Source: Chromera velia
Taxonomy: Eukaryota; Sar; Chromeraceae
Length of the DNA stretch: 13,429 nt
Direction of reading: 5' to 3'
Assembly: GCA_018398765.1 (NCBI GenBank)
Contig: JAHBMJ010003081.1
Span: 1 to 13,429, forward strand
How positions within the stretch are numbered: the first letter of the stretch is position 1; each line of letters starts with the position of its first letter. The translations under genes were made by a program, and so were the position numbers. Shown piece after piece: positions 9,141-13,429 of this stretch. The notes below the pieces were generated by a model that worked only from the letters and a program-made list of their open reading frames with translations, was not told where the DNA came from and searched no databases.

Positions 9141-9770
9141 CGTTTTTGTCTGTGTGAAGCATCATAATTTGCACCAAACATAATGTAAAAATATTTAGGT
9201 AACAAAGATTAACGTATGCATGGTACGGTAGGGAAAGGGGTAGGTTATGAGGTTAGGTTACAGGTTATTGGTCTTCCAGTTATGATTGATTGATAACCAA
9301 TTATTATTCTGCGTCATAACCGGCGGATAACCGGTAACTTCGGCGGTAAGAGCACGTAAAACTAGGGGTAAAAACTTAGTATGTACATAAAAGGTAGAAA
9401 CAACTTTAAATAAGCGAAGAATTACAAAAAAACTGATAAAACGGTTGTAATCATTTACAAAATGTATAGTCATGAAACTGATAACGTATAAAAAAAAACC
9501 ATATCTTTTCGTATCTTTCTTAATATTTGGACTATAAACACAATCAAACAAGTGGTTATAGGAATCACAAATATGTTTTAACCTGGATTTTCACTATGTT
9601 TTGCCTAGTGTTTTACATGCATGGTTGTCTTTCATTCGTTTTCTATTTATCACATCAGTAAAAATTATGATTTTAAAGTGAAAATTAAACTTTTAATTTG
9701 ATGAGAAAACGACCTATAGCTCTAGCTAGAGCTCGCCTAGATATAAAAAAGTTATATAACTCATACTCAG
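9141..9770. other. AT-rich island next to the LTR element
   Basis: Base composition changes abruptly near 9140-9180 from a mixed GC-rich, CT-rich background to strongly AT-rich DNA, and the AT-rich stretch ends where the LTR repeat begins at 9771. It contains several GGTTA-type short repeats at about 9239-9270. A 97-codon minus-strand frame (9258-9551) shows no recognisable domain. It may be an old insertion; neither terminal repeats nor coding sequence is seen to identify it. Confidence 0.5.
9718..9733. repeat. 16-bp perfect palindrome
   Basis: AGCTCTAGCTAGAGCT is its own reverse complement with no spacer. It ends 37 bp before the start of the LTR repeat. No function can be assigned. Confidence 0.9.
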
Positions 9771-10308
9771 TGTTATGGACGGCACAGCCAAGAAGGAATA
9801 AGAATAGAGTCTAAAAGAAGTGCACCTTCACTTCGCGTCCTGAGGAGAGAGTGATGGTTACAGAAAGAGCATTACATGCAGAGAGAGCAAGTGCATGCGA
9901 GTGAAGCAAGCATGCATGTGATAGATACGTATGGCCAGTCCTGAAGTCGTGTACGCGCATGTCGCACGTCAAGCAGAATTAGATCGGAACATACAATACA
10001 GAGCGCGATACAGAGCATGCATTAAAATCATTGCATTTCTGAGGCTAACAAATACAGACAAAGCGCATGCAAATTGTATGTTATATATTTCTGTATGGAA
10101 GAGAAGGATTGCAAAGAAACTCAATGAGGCTTGATTGACCTGTTGTTTCATCTGAAGGTTTCAGACCTTTCAGTTAGTGGATCTTGTCCATAGAGTCTGA
10201 CGCTGGGAAGAACCTCGAACTTCAAAGTTGTGGGTTCGCCCTTATCATCACTTCGTATACGCCAGCCACTGCTCTGTTGTTGGTTTGTAGGACCACGGCG
10301 GATCCTCA
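9771..10308 (+). repeat. Putative 5' LTR
   Basis: It begins TG at 9771, where the 80-bp direct repeat begins, and is inferred to end at a CA (10307-10308) four bases before the primer-binding-site match, giving about 538 bp. Only the first 80 bases are confirmed by a second copy in this window. Inside are an inverted repeat TGCATGC/GCATGCA (9892-9898, 9910-9916) and an AT-rich TTATATATTT at about 10081-10090 that could serve as a promoter core. Confidence 0.5.
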
Positions 10309-10312
10309 ATAT

Positions 10313-10323
10313 TGGTAGCAGAG
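10313..10323 (+). other. Putative primer-binding site for initiator tRNA-Met
   Basis: TGGTAGCAGAG is the exact complement of the CTCTGCTACCA 3' end known for animal-type initiator tRNA-Met; the plant-type site differs by one base. It lies just after the proposed LTR end. The match stops after 11 bases. Confidence 0.55.
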
Positions 10324-10939
10324 CTGTCCTCCAGGGGATGGGCTCCCTAGAGAAGCACTCTGTGGTCCAGGACCCCAGGAAAAAGAATGGAGTGGAGTAG
10401 AGAGAGAGAAAAGCCCTTACGATTTCGAAAAGAGCCCAAAGAGAAAAAGATATGGGAAGTCTGTCCGTATCTCCGTCCGAATACTAAACCAGTCTGACTC
10501 GTCTGTTCCGTTCTGTCTGTTGAGTTAAGTAGGAGAGTGCTGTGCTCTGGCCTTGCCAGAAGGTTGATTCGTGGATTGACGACTGGAGGAAGTGAGTCTG
10601 GGGGAAGGAAAAGCATATGGGATCGATGCGTATTCCATCCGTCTTTGCCATAATACTGCGGACGGAGTCAAGGAGAAAAGAGAGAGCCCAAGGGGAGAGA
10701 GAGAGAGAGAAACGACGCAATTAAGGTCACCTGCAGTCTCGAGGAAAGAAGAAGAAGAGAAGCATCCAGAGGAACACCGTCATCCTTCTTGAAGAGGGGA
10801 CATTCGGAAGCGGTGAACGAAGTGGACATATCGCCACTCGTTGTTGCGAAGGCCAGGGTTGTAACGGGCCTGGTGCTGGATGTGCCCCAACGTTCTGAAG
10901 GCTGAAAGACTGCGAAAGACCGAGCAGACATCAAGAAAA

Positions 10940-10947
10940 AGAGAGAG

Positions 10948-10984
<37 letters not shown>
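10940..10984. repeat. (GA)n microsatellite inside the element
   Basis: A GA run with a single C interruption at 10950, continuing uninterrupted to about 10983. Confidence 0.93.
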
Positions 10985-10986
<2 letters not shown>

Positions 10987-11691
10987 GAACAAAGAGAAAA
11001 GAGAGCAATAAAGAAGCTGACCAAGAGTCATGCCATTCAGTAGAGAACTTGAGGAAGAACAAAATCTCTGTGCATGGTTTGCCATAAGCAGGGGAGAGGT
11101 TGAGACAATGTCTGGCTGCGCAGGGATGCAAAGCCCCCTCCTCTGCCCAAGAGAAGAGAAACAGAGTAGAGGCGCATCGGTCCTAAGGCAGAGAGTTGCC
11201 CCCAGAAGAGTTCGGTGGAGAGAGAAAGGAGTGGAGAAATAAAACACTTTGAGCAATGCCGCGGGAAATCTGCAATACCCTTCGGGGCGCGGCCGGCAGA
11301 ACAAGAAACTCAGTAAAGAGCGAGACATCCAACGAGAGAGCGGCCGAAGAAGCAAAGTCACGAAAAGAGAAAGAAACCTCCCGAGAGTGGCCTTGGGCGA
11401 CTGCATCGTCTCGCATCGAGGGGGTCGAGCGGTGTACGCATTCAAGAGAGCCCCTCGCAAGTGCCGGGAAGCTTTCATATAGGTTCGATTGATTAGCAAG
11501 GAAGGGTACAGTCCAGATAGGGTGTTTGCATGGAATGTGAAGCGTGCAGACAGGGTGGCTGTTCAGCGAAAGAAACGAAAGAAAGCCACTGAGTCTCCAG
11601 TATCTTCTGACTTCAACTTTAGTCCCTTCTTTCCCTCTGTGTGTCCACGTGATTTGTTCTCTCGTCATGCTGCAGCATTGGGAGAATGGAA

Positions 11692-11981
11692 ATTGCAGGT
11701 GTTGGATGACTAAGGGCGTCGGGCCAAGCTTGCTTTGCGTTATATGTGGGAAGACAAGAAGGGAATGAATGAGAATGAAAAAAGAGAACGAGTGCAAATA
11801 AAAAAGAAGGTAAGAGGACTGAAAGAGCCTTGCTCCACTGTTTTGACTTTCTGATTTCTTCCCACCTTTGAAGAATTCGAATTCACGTGTATTGATGGTG
11901 TTTCGTTTCGGTACTGGCGTCGCTAGCCAGGCGATTGCAAGTGTTGGGAGGGCTACAGGCGCTCAGACCAAGCTTGCTTTG
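11692..11981. repeat. Degenerate tandem duplication, about 242-bp period
   Basis: The block at 11692-11737, starting ATTGCAGGTGTTGG and ending CCAAGCTTGCTTTG, is repeated at 11934-11981, starting ATTGCAAGTGTTGG and ending with the same 14 bases. A CACGTG lies 46 and 50 bp upstream of the two copies (11646, 11884), and TTCTGA(C/T)TTC-like sequence precedes each, so the duplicated unit probably extends over much of the 242-bp period. The flanks are too diverged to set exact ends by eye. Confidence 0.65.
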
Positions 11982-13339
11982 AGATGTGAACTTGTGAGAG
12001 TGAATTCAAAGGAAGGGAGTGAAGGAACAAAAGGTGGGCATCTACAAAAAGAGGAAGAAAAGGGAGAATGAAAGAAACCAGGAAAAAAAAAAAAGAAAAC
12101 AGAGAAGGGCAGGGAATGTCAGGACAAAAACAAACGGGCGGCAACAGAAACAGAAAGAGAAAGATAGAAAAGACGGAAACAGAAAGAAAAGGATAGAAAA
12201 GAGAAAAAAAGTAAGAAACATCGCTGTCAGGGATGAAGGACAGGCAACGTTTGCAATGGGATAGATGGAAGAAGATCTGGAGGTCCACTGCAGAGGAGTC
12301 TCACAATGACTGAGCAAGGTGGAGAGATGGAAAGAGAAGAAAAGAAAGAGAGGGAATGGACGCTTCGATGAAACAGTCCGTGATCGAGACCGTTCAAAAA
12401 GAGAAAAAAGCGGTGCGTGCAACAGGAGCGTGTGCTGAGAGAGCCGGAAAGGAAAGACGGATACCAGCGATGAAAGGTTCTGAGGAAGCAGAAGGACATG
12501 CCTTCAGGCGATCAGAACATTCTGGTAGAAAACCAAAGAGAAACAAGAAGAAGCAGAGAAGGAAAAAAAAGAGAGAAGAACGAAAAGGAAGAGAAAGATG
12601 AAACTCCAGCATGACCACAAACAAGGTCCGAATTCAAAAAAAAAGAGAACATGTGTGTAACAGGGCAACCACTCACGATTTGCCAAACTGACAGAGAGCT
12701 AGAGAAATAGGGGAGACAAATGAAAAAAAAGGATTACAAAGGAAGAAAGGAGACAGAAAAAAGGTCTCTCCTGAAAGAGGATCGATCCAAGCCGGCAAAA
12801 AAGGAGAAGAAACGAAGGAACCAAGGAAAGGAATCTGCAGTTGAAAGGAAGAGCGCGTGAAGGAAAGCGGAATCAAGGAATCAAGAGCAAAGGAAAGAGC
12901 TAGACAGTACTTGACATAAATGTGTGTATTTGGTCTGGCAGTTGATATGTATGTTTGTTTCTCACCTCCCACTCCTACCTCTGAATTTCTCTAAGCTGGC
13001 AGTACCATGCAGTGCCCATTCCGCCCGTCTGACGTCTGGGGAAAAGATTCATAAAAATTGAATGCGCGTTATACGTATGTCTGCAATGTGGCCTCTGAAA
13101 CAGTCGCCCCAACTGTATTAGAGGAGGGGACCACAGTGCTTCCGTTGTGATGAATGAATGAGGGAACTGTTTGATGGGGAATTGGGAAAAAAATCTTTGC
13201 ATTTGTGTTTATGCTCACGGCAAGACAGAAAGACAGAAAGAAATAACGCCATTGAAAAAAAACCTCAACGATTTCAAAGAAGAAAACAGAAAAAAAAATG
13301 AGGCATTTATCAATTTGTTCGGGATGAACGAAGTTGTGC

Positions 13340-13348
13340 GGGGAGTGG
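13340..13348 (+). other. Putative polypurine tract of the LTR element
   Basis: GGGGAGTGG immediately precedes the second LTR start at 13350, the position of the second-strand primer in LTR elements. One T interrupts the purines, so the call is tentative. Confidence 0.35.
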
Positions 13349-13349
13349 T

Positions 13350-13429
13350 TGTTATGGACGGCACAGCCAAGAAGGAATAAGAATAGAGTCTAAAAGAAGT
13401 GTACCTTCGCTTCGCATCCTGAGGAGAGA
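13350..13429 (+). repeat. Putative 3' LTR, first 80 bases only
   Basis: 77 of 80 bases match 9771-9850. The three differences (positions 53, 60 and 67 of the repeat) are all C/T or A/G changes. The window ends inside the repeat, so its far end and the target-site duplication cannot be seen. Confidence 0.75.

Larger units (their letters stand above)
10324..13339 (+). other. Interior of the LTR element, purine-rich and without recognisable genes
   Basis: About 3 kb between the primer-binding site and the G-rich tract. The + strand is dominated by A and G, most strongly from about 12000 to 12900, so + frames give Lys/Arg/Glu-rich and minus frames Phe/Ser/Leu-rich translations. The longest minus-strand frames (10780-11499 and 11183-11797, 239 and 204 codons) overlap each other and show no known motif. 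A (GA)n tract and a degenerate tandem duplication lie inside. Confidence 0.55.
9771..13429 (+). mobile_element. Probable LTR retrotransposon, non-autonomous or decayed, cut by window end
   Basis: An 80-bp sequence starting TGTTATGGACGGCACAGCC is present at 9771-9850 and again in direct orientation at 13350-13429, differing at three positions, all transitions. Both copies stop matching at the same left base, as expected for LTR starts, and the second is cut by the window edge. TGGTAGCAGAG at 10313-10323 matches the complement of an initiator tRNA-Met 3' end, as in many retrotransposon primer-binding sites. A G-rich tract (13340-13348) precedes the second copy, where a polypurine tract should be. 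The interior (about 10324-13339) has no + strand open frame above 81 codons and no visible zinc knuckle, protease, integrase or reverse transcriptase motif. It could be a LARD/TRIM-like element or a decayed autonomous one. A simple dispersed repeat is the alternative. Confidence 0.6.

Noticed and set aside
9258-9551. 97-codon minus-strand frame in the AT-rich island
   Set aside because: Aromatic and Ile/Val-rich sequence typical of AT-rich DNA; no family recognised.
11030-11242. A possible gag remnant in the element interior
   Set aside because: The 70-codon frame has two Cys but no CCHC spacing or other gag feature.

Overview
The window is nuclear DNA from a eukaryote. It holds one intron-containing protein gene in a large amount of low-complexity, repeat-filled non-coding DNA. 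The gene encodes 5-aminolevulinate synthase (ALAS), the first enzyme of the C4 (Shemin) route to heme, on the + strand. It has seven coding exons between 2835 and 6819 and six GT-AG introns. Joined across the phased splice sites it gives a complete 559-residue protein with an N-terminal mitochondrial-type presequence, two heme-regulatory CP motifs and the full PLP-enzyme core. Microsatellites in every size class, short exons, GC-rich third codon positions and a mitochondrial ALAS suggest a protist. An alveolate such as a chromerid (Chromera-like) would fit, because these algae make tetrapyrroles by the C4 route, but the taxonomic call is inference and was not tested.

Layout. 1-110: a 30-bp tandem repeat cut by the window edge. 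111-2834: non-coding upstream region with a duplicated 25-mer, a CA microsatellite and a few splice-site-like motifs that could belong to 5' UTR exons. 2835-6819: the ALAS gene; its introns carry CTTT, CTTG, CAGG, TG and poly-C tracts. 6820-9140: pyrimidine-rich non-coding DNA with no gene that I can support. 9140-9770: a sharply AT-rich island ending near a 16-bp perfect palindrome.

9771-13429: a probable LTR retrotransposon running off the right edge. An 80-bp sequence beginning TGTTATGG occurs at 9771 and again, in the same orientation, at 13350 to the window end (77/80 identical). About 540 bp after the first copy begins there is an 11-nt match to the primer-binding site expected for initiator tRNA-Met, and a G-rich tract sits just before the second copy. 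The roughly 3-kb interior shows no recognisable gag, protease, integrase or reverse transcriptase. It is strongly purine-rich on the + strand and contains a degenerate ~242-bp tandem duplication, so the element looks non-autonomous or badly decayed.

The ALAS gene and the element are neighbours, with no sign of functional linkage. The most notable biology visible is the paired CP motif in the ALAS presequence, the CAGT-type splice donors, and the coding-deficient LTR element.
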